From Desulfarculaceae bacterium (lineage in GTDB: Bacteria > Desulfobacterota > Desulfarculia > Desulfarculales > Desulfarculaceae), in NCBI GenBank assembly GCA_021737145.1, contig JAIPEN010000017.1, positions 1 to 64,000 of the forward strand: 64,000 bases of DNA. Reading direction: 5' to 3'. Below the pieces are notes generated by a model. That model was not told the origin of the DNA. It saw nothing but the letters and a program-made list of their open reading frames with translations, and searched no databases. The position numbers and the translations under genes are program-made. Position 1 is the first letter of the stretch; each line of letters begins with the position of its first letter. Positions 1-8,403 of this stretch are shown piece by piece.

Positions 1-274
1 CGGTACGGTATCCGGCCTTATTCAGGGCAGCGGCCAGTTCACCGAACTCATCGGCCCCGCGCCCCAAGCCTGGGAGTAGAACAACCGTCTCTCCCCCCCC
101 AGATCCCTGCAGGAAATAGGTAATGTTTGCGTTCGGGCCGATGGCTTGTCCAATGTAAGTCAGATTCAGATCCGCTGCGTTGCTGTAGGTGGCACAGGCT
201 GATACGGCAAACACAACCAGGGCGGAAAGAAACATGTAGGTGGTGCCCAGCCTTCTTCGAATTTGCATTTTCAT
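1..274 (-). CDS. alpha/beta hydrolase, N-terminal part (cut by window edge)
   Basis: The minus-strand frame opens with ATG at 274 and stays open to the window edge (about 91 codons). Residues 1-25 form a signal segment ending in VSAC, which fits a lipobox, so the protein may be a lipoprotein. After it comes VVLLPGLGRGADEFGELA and then AALNKAGYRT. This is the usual beta-strand, oxyanion-loop and first-helix start of alpha/beta hydrolases. The nucleophile and the rest of the catalytic triad lie outside the window, so the substrate cannot be given. Base composition is more AT-rich than most of the window, as in the next 1.5 kb. The fold assignment is a family inference from one motif. Confidence 0.6.
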   Translation of the reverse strand, partial: MKMQIRRRLGTTYMFLSALVVFAVSACATYSNAADLNLTYIGQAIGPNANITYFLQGSGGGETVVLLPGLGRGADEFGELAAALNKAGYRT

Positions 275-368
275 ACCGACCTCGGTAAGTAATGATTGGT
301 TTTGCCAGGAAACAACTAAATATTATGAGTATATTTAACTCGTTGGACTGGCCGAAAGTCAACCACCC

Positions 369-510
369 TCACCCCGTCCTCAACATCCCCACCGTATCCC
401 GAAAGTCACTCGATATACGCTGGACATATCTTTCCGTCGTTCGCAAACTCTGATGCCCTAATAATTCCTGCATTACCTTGACCCGTAAATTGGCCTCTCT
501 TTGCACGCCA
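369..510 (-). pseudogene. tyrosine recombinase (phage-type integrase), C-terminal remnant
   Basis: The minus strand reads about 45 codons to a TGA at 369-371. The peptide contains MQELLGHQSLRTTERYVQ, the second half of a tyrosine-recombinase catalytic domain: the GHxS/T box followed by the tyrosine nucleophile. The upstream HxLR box and the rest of the protein are missing. Where they should be (515-591) there is a tRNA-3'-end-like sequence and a plus-strand terminator. I read it as a decayed integrase at the edge of an old island. Similarity fades upstream of NLRV, so the left limit is approximate. Confidence 0.7.
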
Positions 511-514
511 GCGC

Positions 515-591
515 CACGGTTCCAAATCCCGTCGGGGACGCCATAGTGATTTGGGAGGGTTCAGCCGCCAGGCTGGGCCCTCCTTGTTTTT
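515..591 (+). terminator. rho-independent terminator after a tRNA-3'-end-like sequence
   Basis: At 554-583 a nearly perfect 13-bp stem (GGAGGG... / ...CCCTCC, with two G-T wobbles and a GCCA loop) is followed by TTGTTTTT. This is a plus-strand intrinsic terminator. Just upstream, 516-543 resembles a T-arm plus acceptor end finishing in GGGGACGCCA, but the T-loop is irregular and no 5' half of a tRNA is present. The arrangement (tRNA-like end, terminator, integrase remnant) is typical of an integration site. The terminator is well supported; the tRNA part is weak. Confidence 0.55.
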
Positions 592-655
592 GATGAAGTA
601 GGAGGTGAAGTAGGGTTGGGGGGTGGGTATGGCGAGGTATACTCGCAAATACGGC

Positions 656-1096
656 TTACTCAGACAGGAATTGTTTGTGGAAATTATCAGTCTCGCATTG
701 ATTATATCCCCAACCATATTGTATCGCCGTCATTGTAGAGTTCTCGATCCTTCCAATATTTGCATTTTTGAAACCTCTCATACATTTTGCACCGTATGAC
801 TCTACACACAAATTACAGACGTGGCTAAAATCCCCTTGGGGCATGCATCTGTCAGCACATTCCGAGCTCCAAGGAGGGAGGCTTTTCTTGGTGCAAGTCC
901 CATTAATACTTCTACTGCCCACGACCTTTAAATCCACACCCTTATAACCATAGCCAGAGGCTCCGCCTCCACCATTATCGGCATCGCAAGAACAATCAAA
1001 CCTGACGTTACAACCCTTTGCCTCAGCACTCGGCTGATTTCCGCATAGAAAAACTAAAACCGACAAGAATGCTGCAACCACAATACAACTTTTCAA
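656..1096 (-). CDS. small secreted cysteine-rich protein, unknown
   Basis: 146 aa, not recognised. It starts at a TTG (1094-1096) preceded by AGGAG with 5-nt spacing, which decides the start. Residues 1-26 form a hydrophobic signal peptide with likely cleavage after SAEA. The mature part carries about ten cysteines, including CDADNGGGG, CTKKS, CADRC and CNLC, so disulfides in the periplasm or outside the cell are likely. Codon use is AT-richer than in the genes after 2 kb. With the adjacent integrase remnant this suggests acquired DNA. No function is proposed. Confidence 0.55.
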   Translation of the reverse strand: MKSCIVVAAFLSVLVFLCGNQPSAEAKGCNVRFDCSCDADNGGGGASGYGYKGVDLKVVGSRSINGTCTKKSLPPWSSECADRCMPQGDFSHVCNLCVESYGAKCMRGFKNANIGRIENSTMTAIQYGWGYNQCETDNFHKQFLSE

Positions 1097-1324
1097 AATT
1101 GTCTCCTAATGGTTCGGCATGCAAGCTGGCCTCAGTCATGCGATACCCACCGCGCCAATCTTTTAGCGCCTCACAGTGCCCAGTTATATGTAGGCTGATC
1201 AATTAACCAGCCCACGCGACCTCCCCAATTCATCTCGCGGAGATGAACTGTTCGTCAGTTCACAGTGAAAACCTGGCGGTGGAGACGCAGCAGCGGTCGA
1301 CGCCGGCCAAGGAGCGGGCCTCGT

Positions 1325-1717
1325 CTACCAGGAGCAGGTCAGATAATAGGGCTTGTCCGGCCGCCAGGGACCGTAATAGTCCAGGGCGATTAGTCCATAC
1401 TGATTAGTCCCCTGGCCGGAAATGGGGACGACCTGTCCGTTTTCGGTGATGGGCACCTCGTACTGTTTATTGGGCGTGAAATATATCTCCGTGACCAAAA
1501 GATTGGCCTTGCCGCTGAAACCGGAGACCGAGCATCTGATATTCATGGCCTTGGTGCTGGTATGAATACAGGCGGTGGAATAGGAATAGCCTACGTCAAA
1601 GATTTTGACCTTCTCGCCATTGTTGATGTTTTGATAACAGGGCTTGGCCCAGGCCAGGGAAGCCAGGGACACCAGGATGACGACCATTGTGACTACCCAA
1701 AGTTTTCTCAACTTCAT
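1325..1717 (-). CDS. small secreted protein, unknown
   Basis: 130 aa, not recognised. It begins with a classic signal peptide (MKLRKLWVV..., hydrophobic core, cleavage near AWA-KP). The mature part of about 105 residues is polar with four cysteines (CYQNIN, CIHTS, CSVSG and the C-terminal TCSW), and aromatic residues are frequent near the end. AGAGG lies directly before the ATG. It points the same way as the preceding cysteine-rich gene with about 230 bp between them. Probably periplasmic or extracellular. Confidence 0.5.
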   Translation of the reverse strand: MKLRKLWVVTMVVILVSLASLAWAKPCYQNINNGEKVKIFDVGYSYSTACIHTSTKAMNIRCSVSGFSGKANLLVTEIYFTPNKQYEVPITENGQVVPISGQGTNQYGLIALDYYGPWRPDKPYYLTCSW

Positions 1718-2180
1718 CCTCTTTTCGCTGGTGGGCTAGGTTTGCCCACGCTGGCAGCCACCGCGGACCAGCGGGGACAGGCTGTTTGTATTGTAAACCG
1801 AGATTATGCTGCTATCGCCGCGTCTCCTCTTATTCTGCCTATCGGACTCTTCTGATGAACCCTTGGTGCTCATCCCAGCGGCCTCCAAAGGCTCCATGGC
1901 CTATCCCCCTGGCAGCGAAGAAGCCTTGCAAGGGGAAAGCTTTGAATATATTGATAAAACTAGTCAATTTAGTCTATCCTGTTGGGCGGCCATAAGTCAA
2001 CCAGTCCGCAGCATCCTGTTTTGCAAAAGCTCCTACCGCCCCGTTCGGGCGGCGGGAGCTTTTTTTGGCCTGCATGTGGGGCGCGGCGCGCTCGTGGGCA
2101 TCCTCAGGCCAGCGGCCTGGACATGGGCCCGTTTTCAGGGCACTATGGCATCTGCTCCGCCATGGCCCTGGGAGGGTGGT
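1718..2180. other. intergenic region with terminator before the permease gene
   Basis: I see no convincing gene here. An AT-rich stretch near 1935-1975 (TTGATAAAACTAG...) could hold promoter elements for the permease. An intrinsic terminator lies at 2025-2066. An ATG at 2145, in frame with the permease, has a weak ribosome site and adds 12 residues that the family normally lacks. Confidence 0.4.
2025..2066 (+). terminator. intrinsic terminator/possible attenuator upstream of purine permease
   Basis: AAAGCTCC-TACCGCCC pairs with GGGCGG-C-GGGAGCTTT around a short CGTTC loop, followed by seven T residues. The A-run on the other side also makes it work in reverse. No gene ends just upstream on the plus strand. 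It therefore either stops antisense transcription or attenuates the permease message. I could not match a known purine riboswitch by eye. Confidence 0.6.
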
Positions 2181-3497
2181 TTGAGGGATATATTCGAGCT
2201 GCGCAACCACGGCACCGATGTCCGCCGTGAGATCTTGGCCGGGGCCACCACCTTTGTCTCGGCCATGTACATCATATTGGTCAACCCGTCCGTGCTGGCC
2301 AGCGCGGGCATGCCCTTCTCCGCCTCGCTCACCGCCACCGTATTGGTCTCCGCCTTTGCCAGCGTGCTCATGGGCCTCTACGCCAACAACCCCCTGCTGG
2401 TGGCTCCGGGCATGAGCCTCAACTCCATGCTGGCCCTGGCCATCAGCCAGCAGGAGGGGGTGGACTACGCCACCGCCCTGGGCTGCGTTTTCTGGGCGGG
2501 AGTCCTCTTTTTTTTGCTCATGGTCCTGGACCGCAGGCGGCGCTTCATCGAGGGGGTGCCCCGCATGCTGCGCCTGGGCATGGCCGGGGGCATCGGCCTG
2601 TTCATCGCCATTCTGGGCCTGCGTTCCGGCGGCCTGGTGGTTCCCCATTCGGTGCTGGGCCTGACCCTGGGCTCCTTCACCCCCCACACCCTCACTTTTC
2701 TGATCGGCCTTTTGGTCACCTCGGTGCTGGTGGTGCGCAAGGCGCCGGCCTGCTTTTTGTGGGGGGTGGCCCTCACCACCCTGCTGGCCTGGCCCATCGG
2801 CCGGGTCTGGGACGCCGGGCCCCCGGTGGTGGCCTTCAGCGGCTGGTTCCAGGCCCCGGATTTTTCCCTGCTGTTGGCCATGGACCTGACCGGCGCGCTC
2901 TCCCTGAGCCATTGGCCCCTGATCTTCGTGCTGTTGTTCAGCTGCCTGTTCGACTGCACCGCCACCATGGTGGGGGTGGCCGAGGCCGGCGACCTGGTGG
3001 ACCAGCACGGCCAACCCCAACGGGTGGGCCAGGGGCTCAAGACCTGCGGCGTGGCGGTAGTGGCCGCCAGCCTTTTGGGCACCAGCCCGGCGGTGACCTT
3101 TATCGAGTCTTCCACCGGGGTGCGGGCCGGCGGCCGCACCGGGCTCACCGCGGTGACGGCCGGGCTCTTGTTCCTGCCCTTTTTGTTCCTTTCTCCCTTG
3201 TTGTCCCTGGTGCCCACCTTGGCCACGGCCCCGGTTTTGGTGCTGGCCGGGATATTCATGCTCAAGCCCCTGATCTACGTGCGCTGGGAGCGCTTCGACG
3301 ACGCCATCCCCTTTTTCATGACCATGCTGCTCATGCCGCTGACCCACTCCATCACCCAGGGCATCATCTGGGGCTGCCTGAGCTGGACCGTGCTCAAGGC
3401 GGCCTGCGGCAAATACCGCCAAATACCCCTGGTCCTTTTGGTGGTGGACGCCCTGGCCTTGCTGCTTTTGTTCAACCTGGAGAGGATCGGGCATTGA
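2181..3497 (+). CDS. NCS2-family purine permease (AzgA/GhxP-like)
   Basis: 438 aa integral membrane transporter, probably proton-coupled uptake of hypoxanthine, guanine or adenine. The N-terminus (LRDIFELRNHGTDVRREILAG then TTFVSAMYIILVNP) is the AzgA-type signature. NPLLVAPGMSLNSMLA and, near the C-terminal half, the conserved acidic segment FDCTATMVGVAEAGD with SPAVTFIESSTGVRAGGRTG match the substrate-site helices of the family. I chose the TTG at 2181 because GGAGGG precedes it by 5 nt and the N-terminus then matches the family; an in-frame ATG at 2145 is the alternative. The next gene starts 13 nt after its stop, so they are likely cotranscribed. Confidence 0.85.
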   Translation: MRDIFELRNHGTDVRREILAGATTFVSAMYIILVNPSVLASAGMPFSASLTATVLVSAFASVLMGLYANNPLLVAPGMSLNSMLALAISQQEGVDYATALGCVFWAGVLFFLLMVLDRRRRFIEGVPRMLRLGMAGGIGLFIAILGLRSGGLVVPHSVLGLTLGSFTPHTLTFLIGLLVTSVLVVRKAPACFLWGVALTTLLAWPIGRVWDAGPPVVAFSGWFQAPDFSLLLAMDLTGALSLSHWPLIFVLLFSCLFDCTATMVGVAEAGDLVDQHGQPQRVGQGLKTCGVAVVAASLLGTSPAVTFIESSTGVRAGGRTGLTAVTAGLLFLPFLFLSPLLSLVPTLATAPVLVLAGIFMLKPLIYVRWERFDDAIPFFMTMLLMPLTHSITQGIIWGCLSWTVLKAACGKYRQIPLVLLVVDALALLLLFNLERIGH

Positions 3498-3510
3498 CCA
3501 GGCCGGCCAC

Positions 3511-5274
3511 ATGGCCTCCGGGGAACCCCCGCGCATGCTGAGGAGGCTCTCCCGCCTCCTGGCGCCGGAGGAGCGGCGCGTGGATTTGGACGGCGGCGAG
3601 CCGGTGCGCAATTACCTGGATTGCTACCGCCGGCTGGGCAGCGAACCCTGCCGCCTCAAGCTGTCCGAACTGGAGGCGGCCCATTGCGACATGGGCTCCT
3701 CCCTGCACCGCCTGGCCGAATCCAGCCGGATTGCCAACTCGGCCCTGCTCTATGCCGCGGCCCGGCTGCCCGGCTGCATGCACCGGGTGGAGCGGGTGAT
3801 GCTGGCCGCCAACCGGCGGGACTTCGCCCGCCACGGCTTGGGCGACGTGACCGCCTGGGGGCCGGCCCCGGCGGACAAGCGCCGGCGCTCGGCCTTTTAC
3901 GACGGGGGCGGGAACCTGGCCGTGCAGGTGTGCAGCCTCTCGGACGTGGACGACCTCATCCCCAGCCTGTGCGCCTATCAGATCGAGTGGAACAAGATTC
4001 ATAGCCACCTGGCCCAAAGCCCCCTGGGGCCGGAGCTGGCCTCGGGCCGGGCCAGGGCCTCGGAGGCGGGCCAGGAACTGCGCCGGGTCCTGGGGCTGAA
4101 CCAGGCCGACTACCAGGCCCTGGCCGAGCTATGGGCCGATGGCTGGGATGAAAAGCTGGCCGCGGCCGCGGCCGGGCCCAAGGATATCGAGTTGATAACC
4201 CTGCCCATGGGCGAGACGGACTTCCAGGCCGCGGCCCACCGCTGGTGGGAGCGCATGCTCGGCGAGTTCGCCGGGCTGGATCTGGCCGGGCGGCCGGTGT
4301 TTTTCGTGACCAGCAACAGCCACTCTCTGGCCAACCTGATCTCCGGCTTTGCCGGACGCCACGCCGGGGACCTGGCCCGCCACGGCCGCGAGCGCCTGGG
4401 CCAGGCATGGGAGGAGGCCCATCGCCGCCTATCGGCCGAGGCCTCTCCCACCGCGGCCAACCTGCTCTACATGGCCCAGCAAGACCTCCTGGCCACGGAC
4501 CCCGGCCTGAGCCGGGAGTGGGAGGCCATGGAGGCCGAGGCCGGGGTGCGGCGCAGCGAGCCGGTGCCTCCCTTGTTGGCCGAGGCCCAGGTCTTCGAAC
4601 TGAGCCGGCTGATCCCCCGGCGCCTGGACCCCCGGCTGCGCCTGGACGACCCCGCGGCCCTGGTCCGGAGCCGGGCCGTGGTCCTCAACACCGACTATCC
4701 CCTGGGTTTCGGGGCCTACCATCTGTTGCGGGCGGCGGGCGAGCACCTGTCCGCCTGGCAAGGGCTTTTCGTCTTGGGCAAGAGCGCGGCCATGATCGGC
4801 CGGCTGGGGGACATCATGATCCCCACCCAGGTGCGCGACGTGCATTCCCAGCGGCTCTTCGAGCTGCCCAACTGCCTGAACGCCCGGCGGCTCGCCCCCT
4901 ATCTGTACGACGCGGCGGTGTTCGACGAACAGCGCAGCCTCACGGTGCACGGCACCTTTTTGCACTCCTGGGATACGGTGCGCCAGTTGCAGCGGGCCGA
5001 CTTCACCGGCATCGAGATGGAGGCCGGCCCCTGTCTGGCCGCCCTGGCCGACCATTTCATGCCCGGGCGAAACGAGGCCCAGAGCCTGGTGCGCCTGGCC
5101 CTGCCCCCGGACTTCAGCCTGGGCATGCTGCACTACACCTCAGACACCCCCTACAACCTGCGGGCCAGCCTGTTGAGCCACCCCCTGGGCCTGTCCGGCC
5201 TGGAATCCACCTACTCCTGCTCCCTGGCCATCTGGCAGGCCATCCTGGACCACGCGGCCAGGCTGACGGCCTGA
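3511..5274 (+). CDS. DUF6909-like protein with phosphorylase-like C-terminal half
   Basis: 587 aa soluble protein in the same operon as the purine permease (13-nt gap). The N-terminal ~370 residues are helical and unfamiliar. The C-terminal part contains GLFVLGKSAAMIGRLGDIMIP, then TVHGTFLHSWDTV and FTGIEMEAGPCLAAL. The last resembles the EME-type motif of purine nucleoside phosphorylases, and the overall look recalls DUF6909 proteins. With the permease next door I infer a role in nucleoside or purine salvage. That is inference; catalytic residues are not proven. ATG 3535 is an alternative start. Confidence 0.6.
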   Translation: MASGEPPRMLRRLSRLLAPEERRVDLDGGEPVRNYLDCYRRLGSEPCRLKLSELEAAHCDMGSSLHRLAESSRIANSALLYAAARLPGCMHRVERVMLAANRRDFARHGLGDVTAWGPAPADKRRRSAFYDGGGNLAVQVCSLSDVDDLIPSLCAYQIEWNKIHSHLAQSPLGPELASGRARASEAGQELRRVLGLNQADYQALAELWADGWDEKLAAAAAGPKDIELITLPMGETDFQAAAHRWWERMLGEFAGLDLAGRPVFFVTSNSHSLANLISGFAGRHAGDLARHGRERLGQAWEEAHRRLSAEASPTAANLLYMAQQDLLATDPGLSREWEAMEAEAGVRRSEPVPPLLAEAQVFELSRLIPRRLDPRLRLDDPAALVRSRAVVLNTDYPLGFGAYHLLRAAGEHLSAWQGLFVLGKSAAMIGRLGDIMIPTQVRDVHSQRLFELPNCLNARRLAPYLYDAAVFDEQRSLTVHGTFLHSWDTVRQLQRADFTGIEMEAGPCLAALADHFMPGRNEAQSLVRLALPPDFSLGMLHYTSDTPYNLRASLLSHPLGLSGLESTYSCSLAIWQAILDHAARLTA

Positions 5275-5291
5275 AGCCCGGTTTTCACCGC

Positions 5292-5343
5292 TTTACAGAG
5301 CCACCGGATTTATATATGGTGATTGCGTAATACACGGTATTAC
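5292..5343 (+). promoter_or_regulatory. sigma-70-like promoter with overlapping inverted-repeat operator
   Basis: TTTACA (5292-5297), 17 bp, TATGGT (5315-5320), then a perfect inverted repeat GTAATAC-ACG-GTATTAC at 5327-5343, close to the expected transcription start. This is the geometry of a repressor operator. The genes behind it are a small His/Cys protein and a TonB receptor, so a metal-responsive repressor is plausible but not shown. Confidence 0.55.
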
Positions 5344-5389
5344 ATCGGGCGGCCATCGAATCATCCCCACCAGCCAGACCAAGGGTGAC

Positions 5390-5779
5390 ATGTTGCAGCG
5401 CGGCATTGCCGAGAGACCATGCCCCCGAAAGCTCCGCTTGATCGCCTGGCTTATGCTGGGGGTAATGCTCTATGCCGGCGGCCTGGGGCATTTGCTGCAC
5501 CCCTGGCTGCACCAGCACGCCTCGCCCCGTCAACATCACCTGGAACCCAAGGCATCCGGCCCGAGCCTCCGCGCCCAGGCCACGCTCCGCGCCCACGGCC
5601 CTTGCGCCCTGTGCGCCTTTTTGGCCCACTTCGTGGCCCGAAAGGCCGAGCCGGCCCTCGGGGGGGCCGCCAGGCTGACCCCCCTGGGCAGGCCGTTCAC
5701 CCCTGGCCAGGCGCGGTATGCCACGGCCCCGGGCCGCCTGCCCGGCTCGCGTTCTCCTCCCCGTCCTCCCGCCTGCTGA
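5390..5779 (+). CDS. small membrane/His-rich protein, DUF2946-like
   Basis: 129 aa. One N-terminal membrane helix (LRLIAWLMLGVMLYAGGLG) is followed by HLLHPWLHQHASPRQHH and then GPCALCAFLAHF. A helix, a histidine cluster and a CxxC before a second hydrophobic patch is the layout of DUF2946 proteins, which often sit beside metal-uptake genes. It lies between the promoter/operator at 5292 and the TonB receptor at 5861, so it is probably the first gene of that operon. The Pro/Arg-rich C-terminus is low complexity. A role in metal handling is inferred from context only. Confidence 0.5.
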   Translation: MLQRGIAERPCPRKLRLIAWLMLGVMLYAGGLGHLLHPWLHQHASPRQHHLEPKASGPSLRAQATLRAHGPCALCAFLAHFVARKAEPALGGAARLTPLGRPFTPGQARYATAPGRLPGSRSPPRPPAC

Positions 5780-5860
5780 CGATCCAAGACTGACGTCAAC
5801 TCCCATGGGGCCGCCGCTGTTGTGGCTGGTCGCCGGGGGGAAATATTGCGGGGAGGAAAA

Positions 5861-7918
5861 ATGAACATTCCCAAGTTGCTTGTGGCCGCCGGAATTCTGT
5901 GCCTTGCGGTCTGCGCGGCGGGCGCGGCCGGGGCCCAGGAAAAAGCCGGCAGCGCTCCCGAGGCTGTAAAACTCAACGACACCGTGGTCACCGCCTCTGG
6001 TCAGGAGACCAGCTCCTTTGACACCTCGGTGCCCATGAACGTCATCACCGCGGACTCCCTGGAAGAGCGGGGGGCAGTGTCCATGGAGGACGTGTTCCGG
6101 GGCGAGCCCGGCCTCAGCGCCTCCACCACCGGGCCCAACAGCGTGCGGCCCATGATCCGGGGCCTTTACGACGAGCGGGTTTTGGTGCTGATCAACGGGG
6201 TGCGCCTGAGCGAGCAGCGTCCCGGCGGCAACCACATCCTGTCCCTGGACCCGGCCCAGATCGAGCGGGTGGAGGTGGTGCGGGGCCCGGCCTCGGTGCT
6301 CTACGGCTCCGACGCCATCGCCGGTGTGATCAATGTGATCACCAAGCAGGCCCCCCGGCAAACCGGGGACAAGGCCCGCCTGGACAGCGAGGCGTCGTTC
6401 ACCGGGCTGAGCGATCCCCAGGGCTGGCGGGCCGCGGCCAACCTGGGCTTTGGCCAGGGCCGCTTCAACGGCCTGGTGGGCGGGTTTTACCGCGACAACG
6501 ACAATGTGGAAACCGCGGACTACGAGCTCAACAACAGCTCCTTCCGGGGAGGCATGGGCTGGGCCGGCGGCAACTATCTGGGCCCGCGCTGGCAGGCGGA
6601 CTTCTACTATTACTTCATGGACGCCACCATGGGCATCCCGGCTGATCCATCTTTTGTGAGCGACAAGTTCTCCGACGAGAAGGAGCATTTCTTGTCGGGT
6701 CACCTCAACGGCCAGATCGGCGGCGCCTGGGCAGACCGCATGGAACTGGTCATGGGGGCCCAACGGCACGAGCGCAACCGGGAGCGCCTAAAGGCCACGG
6801 GCATCCCCGCCGCGGTGCAGGGCGACATGGCGGTGAACATCACCCTGGACATCGACACCTTTTCCCTGAAACCCATGCTGTTCAAGAGCGTGGGACAGCG
6901 GCACAATCTGGTTTACGGCCTGGACAGCTTTTTCGAGAACGCCACCAGCGGCCGCACCATAACCGACACCGCCTCCAGCTGGGTCAATCCCCTGTTCAAC
7001 AACGTGCCGGTGATCCCCGACTCCCAGCGCCTGGGCCTGGGCCTGTTCGCCCAGGACGAGATCAGCCTAGCTCCGCGCTGGTCCCTCACCGCCGGGCTGC
7101 GCTACGACTGGATAAACTCCTCCACCGACGGCGCCCCGGGGCACGCCATCACCTCGTCCATGAGCCAAAACGACAGCGCCTTCAGCGGCAGCTTGGGCCT
7201 GTTGTTCCGGGCCACCGACGAGCTGAACCTATACGCCAACCTGGGGCGGGCCTTCCGGGCCCCCACCCTGCTGGAGCGCTATTTTTACGGGCCCCACGAC
7301 AGCTCCAAGAACGACGTGGGCGACCCCAACCTCTCGCCCGAGACCTCCTGGAATTTCGACGTGGGGCTCAAGCTGCGCACCGCCCGCCTGGGGGGCATGT
7401 TCAGCCTGTTTTACAACCGCATCGACAACTACATAGCCAAGCTGGACACAGGCAGCGAATACACCTGGAGCAATCTGGACCAGGCGGCGCTCTACGGCGG
7501 CGAGCTGAGTCTGGACCTGGACATCCACGGCGGGCTTTCCGCCTTCACCACGGCCAGCTACGTGGTGGGCGAGAACCAGCAGGACGACCAGGACCTGCCC
7601 AGCATCCCGCCCCTGAACGGCAAGACCGGCCTGCGCTATGACCAAGAGCTGGGCTCCGGCCGGGGTTGGGCCGAGTTCAGCCTGCTGTGGGCCACGGAGC
7701 AGAATCGGGTGGCGCCCCACGAAAAGCGCACCGGCGCCTGGGCCCGCTTCGACTTCCGGGTGGGCTACTCCCTGGGCAAGAACAAGCAGATCATCTTTTC
7801 GGTGGAGAACCTGGGCGACCGATTTTACTACGATCACCTTTCGCGCACCTGGCAGGATCTGGGCCTTTCGGCCCAACCGGGGCGGGCCTTCAAGCTGACC
7901 CTGCAATGGAGCTTTTGA
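5861..7918 (+). CDS. TonB-dependent outer-membrane receptor
   Basis: 685 aa. Signal peptide (MNIPKLLVAAGILCLAV..., cleavage near AGA-QE), then a TonB-box-like stretch LNDTVVTASG. The plug domain (about residues 45-160) has IRGLYDERVLVLINGVRL, IERVEVVRGPASVLYGSDAI and AGVINVITK. The beta-barrel ends in the aromatic TLQWSF typical of outer-membrane proteins. GGGAGG precedes this ATG, whereas the frame extends upstream without a site. Size and plug sequence resemble the BtuB/ZnuD/siderophore group. I saw no cobalamin riboswitch upstream. The substrate is unknown; the operator and the DUF2946-like neighbour hint at a metal or metal chelate. Confidence 0.9.
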   Translation: MNIPKLLVAAGILCLAVCAAGAAGAQEKAGSAPEAVKLNDTVVTASGQETSSFDTSVPMNVITADSLEERGAVSMEDVFRGEPGLSASTTGPNSVRPMIRGLYDERVLVLINGVRLSEQRPGGNHILSLDPAQIERVEVVRGPASVLYGSDAIAGVINVITKQAPRQTGDKARLDSEASFTGLSDPQGWRAAANLGFGQGRFNGLVGGFYRDNDNVETADYELNNSSFRGGMGWAGGNYLGPRWQADFYYYFMDATMGIPADPSFVSDKFSDEKEHFLSGHLNGQIGGAWADRMELVMGAQRHERNRERLKATGIPAAVQGDMAVNITLDIDTFSLKPMLFKSVGQRHNLVYGLDSFFENATSGRTITDTASSWVNPLFNNVPVIPDSQRLGLGLFAQDEISLAPRWSLTAGLRYDWINSSTDGAPGHAITSSMSQNDSAFSGSLGLLFRATDELNLYANLGRAFRAPTLLERYFYGPHDSSKNDVGDPNLSPETSWNFDVGLKLRTARLGGMFSLFYNRIDNYIAKLDTGSEYTWSNLDQAALYGGELSLDLDIHGGLSAFTTASYVVGENQQDDQDLPSIPPLNGKTGLRYDQELGSGRGWAEFSLLWATEQNRVAPHEKRTGAWARFDFRVGYSLGKNKQIIFSVENLGDRFYYDHLSRTWQDLGLSAQPGRAFKLTLQWSF

Positions 7919-7947
7919 GCCCAGAGGGACGCCACGGTCATTAATAA

Positions 7948-7982
7948 GGGCCCGGCCGCAAGGCCGGGCCCCGTTGTTTTTT
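7948..7982 (+). terminator. rho-independent terminator after TonB receptor
   Basis: Perfect 10-bp GC stem GGGCCCGGCC/GGCCGGGCCC with a GCAA loop at 7948-7971, then CGTTGTTTTTT. It ends the receptor operon before the convergent gene at 8038. Confidence 0.85.
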
Positions 7983-8037
7983 GGCAGGGCGGGGATTTAA
8001 GCAAGGGAGCAGGATTGATGCTCCGGCGAATACGCCT

Positions 8038-8403
8038 CTATTTGGCGCACTTGTACTTTTCCAGAGGATAGCCCCCCTCCTCGCGGCCGTTGTGATGATA
8101 GACCTTGGCCGTGCCCTTGTACACCTTGGCATAACCGCCCTTGGGGATGTCGGCGGGCACCGTGTTGCGGTGGCAGGAGTTGCCCGTCCACCACTTGAAA
8201 TACACGTTGTTGAAACCAGAGCCATGCGCGCCGTTGTGATGGCTGTGGGCGTCGATCCAATATTTGCACCCGCCCATATCCTTGTAAAAAGGGGTCTGAA
8301 TGCAGAGCCCCTCGCCCATATCATTGTAGATGGCATAGGCGTGGGCAGCGGGCGCCATAAGCAAGCAGACCGCGAAGGCCACGATAAAAAGGACATGTTT
8401 CAT
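8038..8403 (-). CDS. small secreted histidine-rich protein, unknown
   Basis: 121 aa, convergent with the TonB receptor. Start ATG at 8403 has GGGAGGAG 6 nt upstream; a longer reading to 8424 lacks a site. The signal peptide is MKHVLFIVAFAVCLLM...AHA. The mature part has several His (DAHSHHNGAHG, KVYHHNG) and four Cys (GLCIQ, GGCKYW, SCHRN, KYKCAK), suggesting two disulfides and possible metal binding. I do not recognise the family. It could be a periplasmic accessory of the neighbouring receptor, but it is on the other strand and may be independent. Confidence 0.6.
   Translation of the reverse strand: MKHVLFIVAFAVCLLMAPAAHAYAIYNDMGEGLCIQTPFYKDMGGCKYWIDAHSHHNGAHGSGFNNVYFKWWTGNSCHRNTVPADIPKGGYAKVYKGTAKVYHHNGREEGGYPLEKYKCAK

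Noticed and set aside
515-543. Complete tRNA gene
   Set aside because: Only a 3'-end-like part is visible; the T-loop is irregular and no matching 5' acceptor strand, D-arm or anticodon arm occurs upstream.
406-717. 103-codon minus-strand frame across the integrase remnant
   Set aside because: Different reading frame from the recognisable recombinase peptide and overlaps the end of the secreted gene.
1018-1206. 62-codon plus-strand frame
   Set aside because: Overlaps the start of the cysteine-rich secreted gene on the other strand, no ribosome site, no recognisable features.
1974-3611. 545-codon minus-strand frame opposite the permease
   Set aside because: Low-complexity Gly/Gln/His sequence with no domains; the plus strand encodes an intact NCS2 permease.
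5280-5390. Cobalamin riboswitch before the TonB receptor
   Set aside because: No B12-box-like sequence seen and the gap is too short for the element; an operator-type repeat is there instead.
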